DNA of 41,598 nucleotides from Clostridioides sp. (GTDB lineage: Bacteria; Bacillota; Clostridia; Peptostreptococcales; Peptostreptococcaceae). Shown here in pieces: positions 1 through 9,313 of the stretch. How positions within the stretch are numbered: the stretch's first letter is position 1; each line of letters begins with the position of its first letter. A program made the position numbers and the translations under genes. The notes under the pieces were generated by a model. That model did no database searches, was not told the DNA's origin, and saw only the letters and a list, made by a program, of their open reading frames with translations. The stretch spans positions 1 to 41,598 of the forward strand of contig JAISJN010000007.1 of the NCBI GenBank assembly GCA_031261505.1, written 5' to 3'.

Positions 1-19
1 TCAAACTCTCAATTAAAGT
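1..19 (-). rRNA. rrs: 16S rRNA, 5' end only (partial)
   Basis: Read on the minus strand, the window ends in AATTGAGAGTTTGA, the conserved 5' start of bacterial 16S rRNA, which contains the universal AGAGTTTGA primer site. Only the first few bases lie inside the window and the gene continues off the left edge. The mature 5' end is placed approximately. A typical rRNA leader and promoter lie just upstream (to about 290), which supports the call. The rRNA operon is transcribed away from oriC and follows the sigB operon on the same strand. Confidence 0.85.
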
Positions 20-252
20 TTCATCGGCTCAGATACTTTTGTTATCTCTTAATATCTGGCTTTATATGGTTTGTTTCGTTTTCTTTTATAATTCGTTAGT
101 TCCGACTGAACCTAACGAACTTAATTTACCTACTGTTTAATTTTCAATGTTCTTTAAGTCTTATTTGATAACCAAGATTGTTTGTCTCGATTCGACTTCT
201 GTTTAATTATTTCTCGTTTGTTGCTGTGTTGTTTGCCCTTTTCTTAAGGACA
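20..252 (-). other. 16S rRNA leader, with a processing-type hairpin at 92-119
   Basis: The stretch between the predicted rRNA transcription start and the 16S 5' end holds no credible ORF. It contains the inverted repeat TTCGTTAG...CTAACGAA (92-99 and 112-119), with further pairing inside the loop. Structured leaders of this kind are usual in pre-16S RNA, where they help folding and RNase III processing. That role is inferred from position. A reduced box-A-like run (TTAAAGAACATTG on the minus strand) may take part in antitermination, but this is weak. Confidence 0.6.
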
Positions 253-258
253 AGTATT

Positions 259-287
259 ATAATACCACCGATATAAAACAAAGTCAA
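259..287 (-). promoter_or_regulatory. rRNA operon promoter
   Basis: On the minus strand there is TTGACT (282-287), a 17-bp spacer and TATTAT (259-264), a near-consensus sigma-A promoter. A/T tracts just upstream (about 291-315) resemble an UP element, as expected for rRNA promoters. The predicted start lies about 230 nt before the 16S gene. Confidence 0.8.
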
Positions 288-363
288 CACTTTTTATAAA
301 CTTTTTTTAAAAAAGAGTAAATTGATTACCACACTATCACAAATCCTAATGCATATCATATAG

Positions 364-443
364 ATTGTGTATTGCAATAACTACCGCAGCGTCGTCGAGA
401 AACGCCTCTAACGAGCAGCGAGGACAGTTATGCAATACACAAT
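364..443. repeat. Hairpin element, copy 1 (variable arms, conserved core)
   Basis: Arms of about 18 nt (364-382 and 426-443) are complementary apart from one extra A. They enclose a 41-nt core (384-424) that begins CCGCAGCGTCGTCGAGAA and ends GAGCAGCGAGGA. The same core, almost unchanged, occurs in copy 2 (543-582), whose arms have an entirely different sequence but again pair with each other. The core is far richer in G and C than its surroundings. Within it, two short alternative hairpins are possible (GAG...CTC and CTC-TAAC-GAG). It lies about 80 bp upstream of the rRNA promoter. I do not recognise the family. Confidence 0.8.
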
Positions 444-499
444 TCTCCTACCCTCACAGCCTCAATAAAAAAGGAATACCTGAACTAAATGTACTAAAC

Positions 500-627
500 T
501 AAAAAAATATAGTTGCTATAGGGATTGGTATATATATAATTACCGCAGCGTCGTCGAGAATGTCTCTAATGAGCAGCGAGGATAATTATATATATACCAA
601 TCCAACCTTGCAACTATGTTTTTTTAA
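500..627. terminator. Hairpin element, copy 2; probable bidirectional terminator after sigB
   Basis: Perfect 21-bp arms (522-542 and 583-603) surround a 40-nt core (543-582) shared with copy 1. The pairing extends outward imperfectly to A-runs at 501-507 and T-runs at 619-625, so on either strand a long stem is followed by a U-tract. It starts immediately after the sigB stop codon and is well placed to end the rsbV-rsbW-sigB transcript before the rRNA promoter. The terminator role is inferred. The conserved core is not needed for termination and remains unexplained. Confidence 0.65.
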
Positions 628-1404
628 TTATATCATTTCGTTCTCGTATTCCTTTTTTAATTTATTTATTACTTTTCGCTCAATCCTCGATACCGACATC
701 TGTGATATATTGAGTTCTCTCGCTATGACCGACTGAGTCTTCTCCTCGAAATATCTATCCTTGAATATCTTGATTTCAAGCTCATTTAAACTCTCCATGA
801 ACTTGTTTATATAATCCTTGTATTCTATATTTCCAAAATCGTCCTCTTCTTTGCCGATCTTATCTATAAGCGTCATATCCTTATCTTCGGAATCATCTTT
901 ATTTGAAGAATCCAACGATATAGGCTGATACCCAAACGAAGCCTCCATGGCTTCCAATACTTCCTCTTGTGTGTAACCTATATAATCTGCTATATCTTTT
1001 ACTTTAGGATATTTTTTATTTTGCTGTTCAAGTGCAGTCCTAGCTTCGCTTATCTTCTTGTTAAGCTCTTGTATTCTTCTAGGGACTCTCAAAGTCCATA
1101 CTTTATCTCTAAAGTATTTTTTAATCTCCCCAACTATAGTAGGAGTTGCAAAACTTGAGAATTCAAATCCCTTGCTGATATCGTATCTATCTATAGCATA
1201 GATAAGTGCCAATGAAGCCACTTGAAATATATCTTCAGCATCTACACCCTTATTTGCATACTTTTTAGAAAGTAATTTAGCTAAATAAAGATGCCTCTCC
1301 ACTAATATATTTCTAATCTCAATATCATGGCTAGTACTGTACAGCTTAAAAAGCTCTTTCGTATCCATATTTAAGTAATTTGTAGCATCAGCTACATTCT
1401 TCAT
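628..1404 (-). CDS. sigB: RNA polymerase sigma factor, SigB/SigF/SigG family
   Basis: This 258-residue alternative sigma factor directs RNA polymerase to stress-type promoters. Region 2 (about 32-110) includes the core-binding and -10 recognition helices, with the family-typical FSSFATPTIVGEIKKYFRD at 82-100. Region 3 lies at about 111-180, and region 4 (about 205-255) carries a helix-turn-helix starting at TQSVIARELNIS. Its ATG overlaps the rsbW stop codon by one base (TAATG), so the two are translationally coupled. The rsbV-rsbW-sigB order, next to gyrA and ytxH-like genes, matches the general stress sigB locus of C. difficile, whereas sporulation sigF has a different neighbourhood. I therefore prefer SigB, though the sequence family alone also covers SigF and SigG. 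Confidence 0.88.
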   Translation of the reverse strand: MKNVADATNYLNMDTKELFKLYSTSHDIEIRNILVERHLYLAKLLSKKYANKGVDAEDIFQVASLALIYAIDRYDISKGFEFSSFATPTIVGEIKKYFRDKVWTLRVPRRIQELNKKISEARTALEQQNKKYPKVKDIADYIGYTQEEVLEAMEASFGYQPISLDSSNKDDSEDKDMTLIDKIGKEEDDFGNIEYKDYINKFMESLNELEIKIFKDRYFEEKTQSVIARELNISQMSVSRIERKVINKLKKEYENEMI

Positions 1405-1811
1405 TAAATATCAACCCCTAAATACTTAGTCATTTTTATAAAAGTACCTATATTCTCATCTGATTCTATCTTCACTTCATCCATCAAACTCTTGATTATA
1501 AATAGTCCTAAGCCACCCTCCTTTGGATGTTTTAGGTCAACCTCTTCTAATTCTTCCATATTACAGCCTTTTCCATTATCGACGATTGATATATTCAGAC
1601 CGTTTTCTAAAACGTCAAATATCACTATAAAATTTTCAACCTGAGTGTGCTTAATTACATTTGTGCAGGCTTCTGATACAGCCACCATCAAGTCCTCTAT
1701 TTCATCTATTGAAAATCCTATTTTATTGGCTATACCTGAGGTAGCCAATCTAACCACACTAACGTACTCAGGATTTGTAGAGATCTCCATCTTAATAGTA
1801 TCATTAACCAA
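1404..1811 (-). CDS. rsbW: Anti-sigma factor RsbW, serine kinase
   Basis: A 135-residue GHKL-type ATPase that binds and silences the sigma factor and phosphorylates the antagonist RsbV. It has the N-box E47-x3-N51-x3-H55, the G1 box D78-x-G80-x-G82 and the G2 box G99-G-L-G102, so the nucleotide site looks intact. The start is TTG: GGAGG lies 8 nt upstream, inside the end of rsbV, and no in-frame ATG is better placed. It follows the rsbV stop by 3 nt and overlaps sigB by one base. Tight stoichiometric coupling of inhibitor and sigma factor is typical of these partner-switching modules. No RsbU-type phosphatase is in the window. Confidence 0.9.
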   Translation of the reverse strand: MVNDTIKMEISTNPEYVSVVRLATSGIANKIGFSIDEIEDLMVAVSEACTNVIKHTQVENFIVIFDVLENGLNISIVDNGKGCNMEELEEVDLKHPKEGGLGLFIIKSLMDEVKIESDENIGTFIKMTKYLGVDI

Positions 1812-1814
1812 ATC

Positions 1815-2132
1815 CTATCCCTCCAATTTAAATATTTTATCTAAACCTGTTATAGCAAATATCTTCTTCACATTGCTCTTAGGTTTATACATATATATCT
1901 CTCTATCGTTTAACTTGAGCTTTTTAAGAACTCCTATCATAACACCTAGGCCAGTTGAATCTATATATTCAAGTTGACTTAAGTCAATTTTTATATCAAT
2001 CATCTCTTCTTCAAGTAGACTGTACATTTTTTCCTTTAACGATTCGGCATTAGAAATATCTAATTCTCCCATAAGCGATATATTCCACGCTCTATTGTTC
2101 GAATCCAACACGTAATTTATTTCTAAAGACAT
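1815..2132 (-). CDS. rsbV: Anti-anti-sigma factor RsbV (STAS domain)
   Basis: A 105-residue single STAS domain. In its unphosphorylated form it binds RsbW and frees SigB. The phosphorylation site is Ser59 in YIDSTGLGV (56-64), the family signature. I start it at the ATG at 2132, 7 nt after the AGGTGG ribosome site; an in-frame TTG two codons upstream is too close to that site. It is the first gene of the three-gene operon. A weak promoter candidate is listed at 2193-2221. Confidence 0.9.
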   Translation of the reverse strand: MSLEINYVLDSNNRAWNISLMGELDISNAESLKEKMYSLLEEEMIDIKIDLSQLEYIDSTGLGVMIGVLKKLKLNDREIYMYKPKSNVKKIFAITGLDKIFKLEG

Positions 2133-2192
2133 TCTCAAACCACCTCACTTTTCAATTGAACTTATTATCATATATACATGAATACAAACATA

Positions 2193-2221
2193 ATATAAAC
2201 GCAAATACGATATAGATGCAA
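2193..2221 (-). promoter_or_regulatory. Candidate promoter of rsbV-rsbW-sigB
   Basis: On the minus strand TTGCAT (2216-2221) and TTATAT (2193-2198) are 17 bp apart, about 60 nt before rsbV. The match to sigma-A is modest, and a SigB-type promoter is not obvious. Its upstream edge touches the left end of structured repeat copy A. Confidence 0.35.
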
Positions 2222-2333
2222 TATAACTTGAGATAAATGTCCCCTACCTCTACAGGTAGCTGGCATAAATCTCATTTCAGTGGGAGTCAAATCTCCCACC
2301 ATGTACTTTACAGCACAAGTAATCGCCATTTAA
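2221..2333 (+). repeat. Three-stem structured repeat, copy A
   Basis: It fills most of the gap between rsbV and the DUF948-type gene. It starts ATATAACTTGAGA, identical to the start of copy C, and ends AATCGCCATTTAA. An outer stem pairs TGAGA with TCTCA. Inside it CTACCT pairs with AGGTAG. A third hairpin follows, GTGGGAG with CTCCCAC. A tail at 2303-2323 (GTACTTTACAGCACAAGTAAT) resembles copy B and the tandem array at 36376-36455. It lies antisense to both neighbouring genes, so it is not their leader. No transposase is nearby. Confidence 0.8.
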
Positions 2334-2377
2334 ACATAAGCATTAATATTAATTTATATATTTACCCAAAATATATA

Positions 2378-2638
2378 CTATTTTTTCTTTAAAACTTTAA
2401 ATAAATTTGTAACGGAAAATAATTTTGTGATTACTCCTATTATAGTTTCTGCACTTTTGACAATTGAAGCAGAGTATTTTATTATATCTTGTAAATCTCT
2501 TTCGGAGTAATCTATGATTCTATATGCCTTATCCAAAGTTTTGTTCAAATTATTTAATAATTTAGCGATATATACCGCAATTATTACGAATGAAACGCCT
2601 ATCAGCGCCGCCCCTACTTGCCAACCCCATGCATTCAT
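2378..2638 (-). CDS. Small membrane protein, DUF948-like
   Basis: 86 residues with one N-terminal membrane segment (about 8-28, ALIGVSFVIIAVYIAKLL), then an amphipathic, probably coiled-coil region with conserved-looking Asn-Lys spacing. The pattern fits the DUF948 / YtxG-like family, whose Bacillus members belong to the general stress regulon. The start is the ATG at 2638 after a GGAGG-like site. It lies 42 nt downstream of the YtxH-like gene and upstream of rsbV, so a role in SigB-linked envelope stress is an inference from context. No catalytic residues are apparent. Confidence 0.65.
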   Translation of the reverse strand: MNAWGWQVGAALIGVSFVIIAVYIAKLLNNLNKTLDKAYRIIDYSERDLQDIIKYSASIVKSAETIIGVITKLFSVTNLFKVLKKK

Positions 2639-2680
2639 ATTATATCCTCCATTGTTTTCCTTTATTTCCTAAATAAAAAA

Positions 2681-3043
2681 TTAATTTTCTGGAATATCTT
2701 TGAAATTTGTAGTTTTTAAAGAGTCTAACTCTTTACCTATATCTATAATATCGTCGTCATCTCTGTCAAAGCTCTTTGTTATAACTATATCTTCTTCAGA
2801 AAAATCTATATGGTCGTATTCATCTTCTAATTCATCCATCAATATAGAAAATCTTTCTTTTACGTCGTCACAAGTTTCTTGGAAAAATTCTTTTGGATTT
2901 TCTTTGATTTCGTCGATTTTTTTTGATGTGTCTTTTCTGAGTTCTTTTCCCTTTTTTGGAGCGAACATAATCCCTATGACAAATCCGATTATCGCACCAA
3001 ATATCAAAACAAAACCTGTATTTTTCTTAGCTTTTTTACACAT
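2681..3043 (-). CDS. YtxH-like membrane protein
   Basis: 120 residues. A basic N-terminus is followed by one glycine-rich membrane helix (about 10-27, GFVLIFGAIIGFVIGIMFAP) and the family hallmark APKKGKELR just after it, then a charged helical domain and an unusually acidic C-terminus. This is the YtxH/GvpP-like family, linked to general stress in Bacillus; biochemical function is unknown. It is separated from gyrA by a terminator and about 200 nt, so it probably has its own promoter and forms a unit with the DUF948-like gene. Confidence 0.7.
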   Translation of the reverse strand: MCKKAKKNTGFVLIFGAIIGFVIGIMFAPKKGKELRKDTSKKIDEIKENPKEFFQETCDDVKERFSILMDELEDEYDHIDFSEEDIVITKSFDRDDDDIIDIGKELDSLKTTNFKDIPEN

Positions 3044-3181
3044 AACAATCCTCCCCTTATCGATATTTAGATCAGCTTAATTACAATCGCGACCATTCTA
3101 ATCAATTTTTTATTTATAAATCGAGATTTGATTCTCTATCCATTATACATTTTTTCTAGATAATATACAAAAGAATTTAAA

Positions 3182-3216
3182 ACAGCCACCACCTAAAAAT
3201 CTAGGTTAGTGGCTGT
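3182..3216 (-). terminator. Terminator after gyrA
   Basis: ACAGCCAC (3183-3190) and GTGGCTGT (3209-3216) form an 8-bp stem. On the minus strand it is followed by TTTTAAAT. It lies about 30 nt past the gyrA stop and closes the gyrB-gyrA transcript. Confidence 0.75.
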
Positions 3217-3247
3217 CTCTATTTAGTATTATCCTCGGTCATCCATG

Positions 3248-5698
3248 TTATTCTTCGTCGTCCAATATTATTTCATCGTCATCTATGTTTATTTTGGCAA
3301 TAGATACAACATTTACCTCTTCGTCGGTTTTTATGAGTTTTACCCCGCTAGTCACCCTTCCGAATAGAGATATTTCATCGACCTTAAGTCTTATTAGAAC
3401 TCCATTTGAGTTTATTATCATTATTTCATCATCTTCGTTTACCATCTCAGCTCCGACTACTTTTCCAGTCTTCGATGTTATGTTGTAAGTCTTGATACCT
3501 TTTCCAGATCTAATCTGTGCCCTGTACTCGTCGATATCAGTTCTCTTACCGAATCCTGACTCACTTACAACGAGGACGTCTTTGCCTTCGCTACAAGTAT
3601 TTACAGACACGACTATATCGTCTTTTGATAATGATATACCCTTGACACCCATGGCATTTCTACCCATTTGTCTGATGTCGTTTTCGTCAAACTTTATAGA
3701 CATACCATTTTCAGTAACTAGAAGAACCTCTTCAGATCCATCTGTTATCTTAACCCCTATAAGTTCATCTCCATCTCTAAGTCCTATAGCTATAAGACCA
3801 GATTTATTTATATTTTTAAATTCTTCATGTCCAGTCTTCTTAACTATACCGTTTTTAGTTGCAAATAGAAGGAATTTACTTTCTTCATTTCCGGTTATCG
3901 GTATAAGTGTCGCTATCTTTTCACCAGGTCCTAGTTGAAGTAGGTTGACTATAGCAGTTCCCTTAGCCTGTCTCTTACCTTCTGGTATTTCGTAGGCGTC
4001 TAGTTTGAATACCCTACCTCTATTTGTGAAGAATAAAAGTCTAGAGTGGGTAGTTGTCGTAACAAGTTGTTTTACGAAATCTTCATCACGAGTTGTGATT
4101 GCAGATATTCCCCTTCCGCCCCTTCTTTGACTCCTGTAAGTATCTGCAGGAAGTCTCTTTATATATCCAAAATGAGTTAGAGTTATGGCGATTTCTTCAT
4201 CGTCTATTAGGTCTTTCATATCTATCTCACCTTGTGAATGAACTATTTCAGTTCTTCTATCATCACCGTATTTATTTCTAATCTCTAGCATTTCATCCTT
4301 GATTATATTTAACAATAATCTTTCGTTTGCTAGGATTTCTTTTAATCTATTTATAGTTTTTATCAATTCTTCGTATTCAGCTTGAATCTTATCTCTTTCC
4401 AAACCTGTAAGTCTTTGAAGTCTCATGTCGAGTATTGCCTGAGCTTGTATTTCTGTAAGTCCAAATCTCTCCATAAGCCCAACTTTTGCTTCTGCGGCAG
4501 TCTTAGACGCTCTTATTAATCTTATAACCTCATCTATATTGTCAAGTGCTATTAATAAACCTTCAAGTATATGAGCTCTAGCTTCAGCCTTGTTCAATTC
4601 AAATTTAGTTCTACGTGTAACTACATCTTTTTGATGTTCTACATAGTAGTATAACATTTGTTTTAGGTTTAGTACTCTAGGTACTCCGTCTACTATTGCA
4701 AGCATTATTATACTGAATGTATCTTCCATCTGAGAATGTTTGTACAGATTGTTTAGAACTATATTGGCGTTTACATCCCTTTTTAGCTCTATAACTATTC
4801 TCATACCATTTCTATTACTCTCATCTCTAAGGTCTGATATACCTTCGAGTTTCTTTTCTTTAACTAGCTCAGCTATTCTTTCAACTAATTTAGCCTTATT
4901 CACCTGGTATGGTATTTCTGTTACAACTATCTGCTGTCTTCCGTTTTTTAGTTCTTCTATCTCAGCCCTAGCTCTAACCCTTACCTTACCTCTACCTGTT
5001 TTGTAAGCCTGGGCGATATTATCTAGACCCATAGCTATTGCAGCGGTAGGAAAATCTGGACCCTTTACAAACTGAGTTAAATCTTCTATTTCACATTCTG
5101 GATTATCTATTAGGTGAACTGTGGCGTCTATTACCTCGCGTAGATTATGAGGTGGTATTGAAGTCGCCATACCTACAGCTATACCATTTGATCCATTTAC
5201 TAGTAAATTTGGATACCTAGAAGGAAGTACCGCTGGCTCTTTTAAAGAACCGTCGAAGTTGTCTATGAAGTCAACTGTTTCCTTGTCGATATCTTTTAGA
5301 AGTTCTAATGAAAGTTTAGTCATCCTAGCTTCTGTGTAACGCATTGCCGCAGCACAGTCACCGTCCACAGAACCGAAGTTACCGTGTCCATCTACTAAAA
5401 GTGCTCTGGTAGAGAAATCTTGTGCCATCCTTACCATTGCAAAGTATACAGCTGTATCTCCATGCGGATGGTACTTACCTAGTACTTCACCGACGATACG
5501 TGCTGATTTCTTATGTGGTTTGTCAGGAGTCATACCTAATTCGCTCATTGCGAATAATATTCTCCTGTGAACTGGTTTTAGTCCATCTCTGACATCAGGA
5601 AGGGCACGACCAACTATTACACTCATTGAATAGTCAATGTATGATTTTTTCATTTCTTCCGATATCTCTAACGGAATTATTCTATTGTTTAAATCCAT
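3248..5698 (-). CDS. gyrA: DNA gyrase subunit A
   Basis: 816 residues, full length for a Gram-positive GyrA. With GyrB it forms the A2B2 type II topoisomerase that introduces negative supercoils. The catalytic tyrosine is Tyr121 in MRYTEARM. The winged-helix and tower region is followed by a C-terminal DNA-wrapping beta-pinwheel, including the GyrA box-like QRRGGRG. In the quinolone-determining region, the residues equivalent to E. coli Ser83 and Asp87 are Thr82 and Phe86, so the usual acidic position is hydrophobic. The start is ATG, 19 nt after gyrB, and the two are co-transcribed. The tail ends in a run of Asp/Glu. Confidence 0.97.
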   Translation of the reverse strand: MDLNNRIIPLEISEEMKKSYIDYSMSVIVGRALPDVRDGLKPVHRRILFAMSELGMTPDKPHKKSARIVGEVLGKYHPHGDTAVYFAMVRMAQDFSTRALLVDGHGNFGSVDGDCAAAMRYTEARMTKLSLELLKDIDKETVDFIDNFDGSLKEPAVLPSRYPNLLVNGSNGIAVGMATSIPPHNLREVIDATVHLIDNPECEIEDLTQFVKGPDFPTAAIAMGLDNIAQAYKTGRGKVRVRARAEIEELKNGRQQIVVTEIPYQVNKAKLVERIAELVKEKKLEGISDLRDESNRNGMRIVIELKRDVNANIVLNNLYKHSQMEDTFSIIMLAIVDGVPRVLNLKQMLYYYVEHQKDVVTRRTKFELNKAEARAHILEGLLIALDNIDEVIRLIRASKTAAEAKVGLMERFGLTEIQAQAILDMRLQRLTGLERDKIQAEYEELIKTINRLKEILANERLLLNIIKDEMLEIRNKYGDDRRTEIVHSQGEIDMKDLIDDEEIAITLTHFGYIKRLPADTYRSQRRGGRGISAITTRDEDFVKQLVTTTTHSRLLFFTNRGRVFKLDAYEIPEGKRQAKGTAIVNLLQLGPGEKIATLIPITGNEESKFLLFATKNGIVKKTGHEEFKNINKSGLIAIGLRDGDELIGVKITDGSEEVLLVTENGMSIKFDENDIRQMGRNAMGVKGISLSKDDIVVSVNTCSEGKDVLVVSESGFGKRTDIDEYRAQIRSGKGIKTYNITSKTGKVVGAEMVNEDDEIMIINSNGVLIRLKVDEISLFGRVTSGVKLIKTDEEVNVVSIAKINIDDDEIILDDEE

Positions 5699-5717
5699 CT
5701 AACTTATCCTCCCTATC

Positions 5718-7631
<1,914 letters not shown>

Positions 7632-8747
7632 TTAGTTACCTCCATTCTCTATACTCGCTACTCTACCGTTATCTATATTGAAAACAGTAGTATTTTTCTT
7701 GTTGAAAATATTTTTATGTGAAAGTTCAGCGGTGGTGATAAACATCTGAATATGTTTTAGCTTGTCTACCAGCAACCCCTGTCTGACCTCATCTAATTCA
7801 CTGAAGACGTCATCCAGTATAAGTACTGGATACTCTCCGACTTCCATCTTAATAAGTTCTATCTCAGATATTTTTATAGAAATAGAAGCAGTCCTCTGTT
7901 GTCCTTGAGAACCGTACATTCTAACATCTAGACCGTCTATATATATATTTAAATCGTCCCTGTGGACTCCATACCTAGTCGTTCTAGATTCTATATCTCC
8001 ATTCCTATGAGAATTCAATTTTTCTAGCATTTTTTCGTTAGCTGTGGAAAAATCATCATCATCTGTTAAATCTATTTGATTTTTGTAATCAATGGACAAG
8101 TTTTCTCTCTTGTCGGTTAGGTCTTCATGAAATTTCTTTGAAATGCCTGATAATTTTTTGATGAAATCCCTTCGAATAATATAAATATAACTACCGTATT
8201 TAGCTAAATTCATATCGTAGACGTCTAGTAAATCTCCATCCACCTTATATCCCTTGAGATGTCTGTTTCTCTGAAGCAGCACCTTATTGTAATTCATTAG
8301 GTAATTGTAATACTTAGGCATTATCTGACTTATCTCTTTATCTATAAAAGCCCTTCTCTCCTTAGGTCCATCTTTAACCAGTTTTAAGTCCTCTGGCGAA
8401 AAAATAACTACATTTAGATTTCCAAGGAGTTCTGCTATCTTTAAAATTGGAATCTTGTTGACCTTGATCCCCTTCTTGCTTTTTTCGATAAAAAGCTCTA
8501 TCCCTCTTACTCCGCCTATTTTATCGAAATTACCCCTTATGTAGAGATTTTCTCTATCAAATTTTATAAGTTCTTTATCTTTATTTGTTCTAAACGACTT
8601 ACCTATCGCCAACATATAAATAGATTCTACAATATTAGTTTTACCCTGACCGTTTTTCCCAACCAATAAATTTATATTTTTATTAAACTCTAAATATAAA
8701 TTATCGTAATTTCTAAAGTTCCTAAGCTGTAAATTTATAAGATTCAC
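7632..8747 (-). CDS. recF: DNA replication and repair protein RecF
   Basis: 371 residues, an SMC/ABC-type ATPase that loads RecA at single-strand gaps together with RecO and RecR. Walker A is GKNGQGKT (30-37). The signature motif is near SQGQQRT, and Walker B is LILDDVFSELD near residue 312. The start is GTG: an ATG four bases upstream is out of frame, and an AAGGGTG ribosome site precedes it. It follows yaaA by 14 nt and abuts gyrB. The dnaN-yaaA-recF-gyrB order is the standard Gram-positive origin arrangement. Confidence 0.95.
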   Translation of the reverse strand: MNLINLQLRNFRNYDNLYLEFNKNINLLVGKNGQGKTNIVESIYMLAIGKSFRTNKDKELIKFDRENLYIRGNFDKIGGVRGIELFIEKSKKGIKVNKIPILKIAELLGNLNVVIFSPEDLKLVKDGPKERRAFIDKEISQIMPKYYNYLMNYNKVLLQRNRHLKGYKVDGDLLDVYDMNLAKYGSYIYIIRRDFIKKLSGISKKFHEDLTDKRENLSIDYKNQIDLTDDDDFSTANEKMLEKLNSHRNGDIESRTTRYGVHRDDLNIYIDGLDVRMYGSQGQQRTASISIKISEIELIKMEVGEYPVLILDDVFSELDEVRQGLLVDKLKHIQMFITTAELSHKNIFNKKNTTVFNIDNGRVASIENGGN

Positions 8748-8761
8748 GCATAATTCACCCT

Positions 8762-8974
8762 TTACACATTACTCACTCTGAGTTTCTCGTCTTCTATCTC
8801 GACAATATCACCAGGTTTTATCTTGCGACCTCTTCTTAGCTCTATTTCACCATTTACCCTGACCAAACCTTCTTTTATTAAAATTTTAGAATGTCCTCCA
8901 GTAGAAGTTATTTCTGCTAATTTAAGGAACTGGTCTAGCTTTATAAAATCTGAATCTATCGGTATATCAATCAT
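8762..8974 (-). CDS. yaaA: S4-domain RNA-binding protein YaaA
   Basis: 70 residues forming a single S4 domain (about 12-60, including FLKLAEITSTGGHSKILI and VRVNGEIELRRGRKI). S4 domains bind structured RNA. In Bacillus this gene lies between dnaN and recF and its protein is associated with ribosome assembly. ATG follows an AGGAGG site. It appears to lead the yaaA-recF-gyrB-gyrA operon, because a hairpin separates it from dnaN and an extended -10 sequence lies about 50 nt upstream. Confidence 0.88.
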   Translation of the reverse strand: MIDIPIDSDFIKLDQFLKLAEITSTGGHSKILIKEGLVRVNGEIELRRGRKIKPGDIVEIEDEKLRVSNV

Positions 8975-9020
8975 AAGAAGCCTCCTCTTCGTAATAATTT
9001 TGAATTGAATTAACTATATT

Positions 9021-9029
9021 ATTATATCA
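9021..9029 (-). promoter_or_regulatory. Candidate extended -10 promoter for yaaA-recF-gyrB-gyrA
   Basis: On the minus strand the sequence TGATATAAT gives an exact TATAAT with an upstream TG dinucleotide one base away. There is no good -35 at 17 bp, which an extended -10 can tolerate. It lies about 45 nt before the yaaA start. Confidence 0.5.
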
Positions 9030-9313
9030 CAAAAACAGATTTGTTTGCATTCTAATGCATAAAAACTAGTCATTATTTCAATTAAATTGCCTTTTAGAGC
9101 AATTTCTATCTTATATTCAATAAAAACTTCAAAAAGCATGGTCTAATCGCTTAAAACGTAAATCGGACCCTCACCTTAAAGATCGGGTCCGATTTATTTC
9201 CAATTAAATAAGAATTATGCAATCCATAATATAGGACGTATATCCTTATGAATTTATGATCATGCATTTATTTTATTTTGTAAATTATTAGCTCCTAATT
9301 TTAATTGCCTGGA
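9030..9313. other. Gene-free stretch between dnaN and yaaA
   Basis: About 285 nt, AT-rich, with no credible ORF. Its only clear feature is the strong hairpin at 9160-9195. No DnaA-box cluster or tRNA is seen. Confidence 0.6.
9160..9195. terminator. Terminator-like hairpin after dnaN
   Basis: AAATCGGACCC (9160-9170) and GGGTCCGATTT (9185-9195) form a perfect 11-bp stem. T-rich sequence follows on both strands but without a long uninterrupted U-run, so termination may be partial. It lies about 120 nt past the dnaN stop. Confidence 0.6.

Noticed and set aside
2221-2333. Known riboswitch (c-di-GMP, guanidine, fluoride, purine) for the structured repeats
   Set aside because: None of the conserved core motifs I remember for these classes is present, and copy A is antisense to its neighbours.
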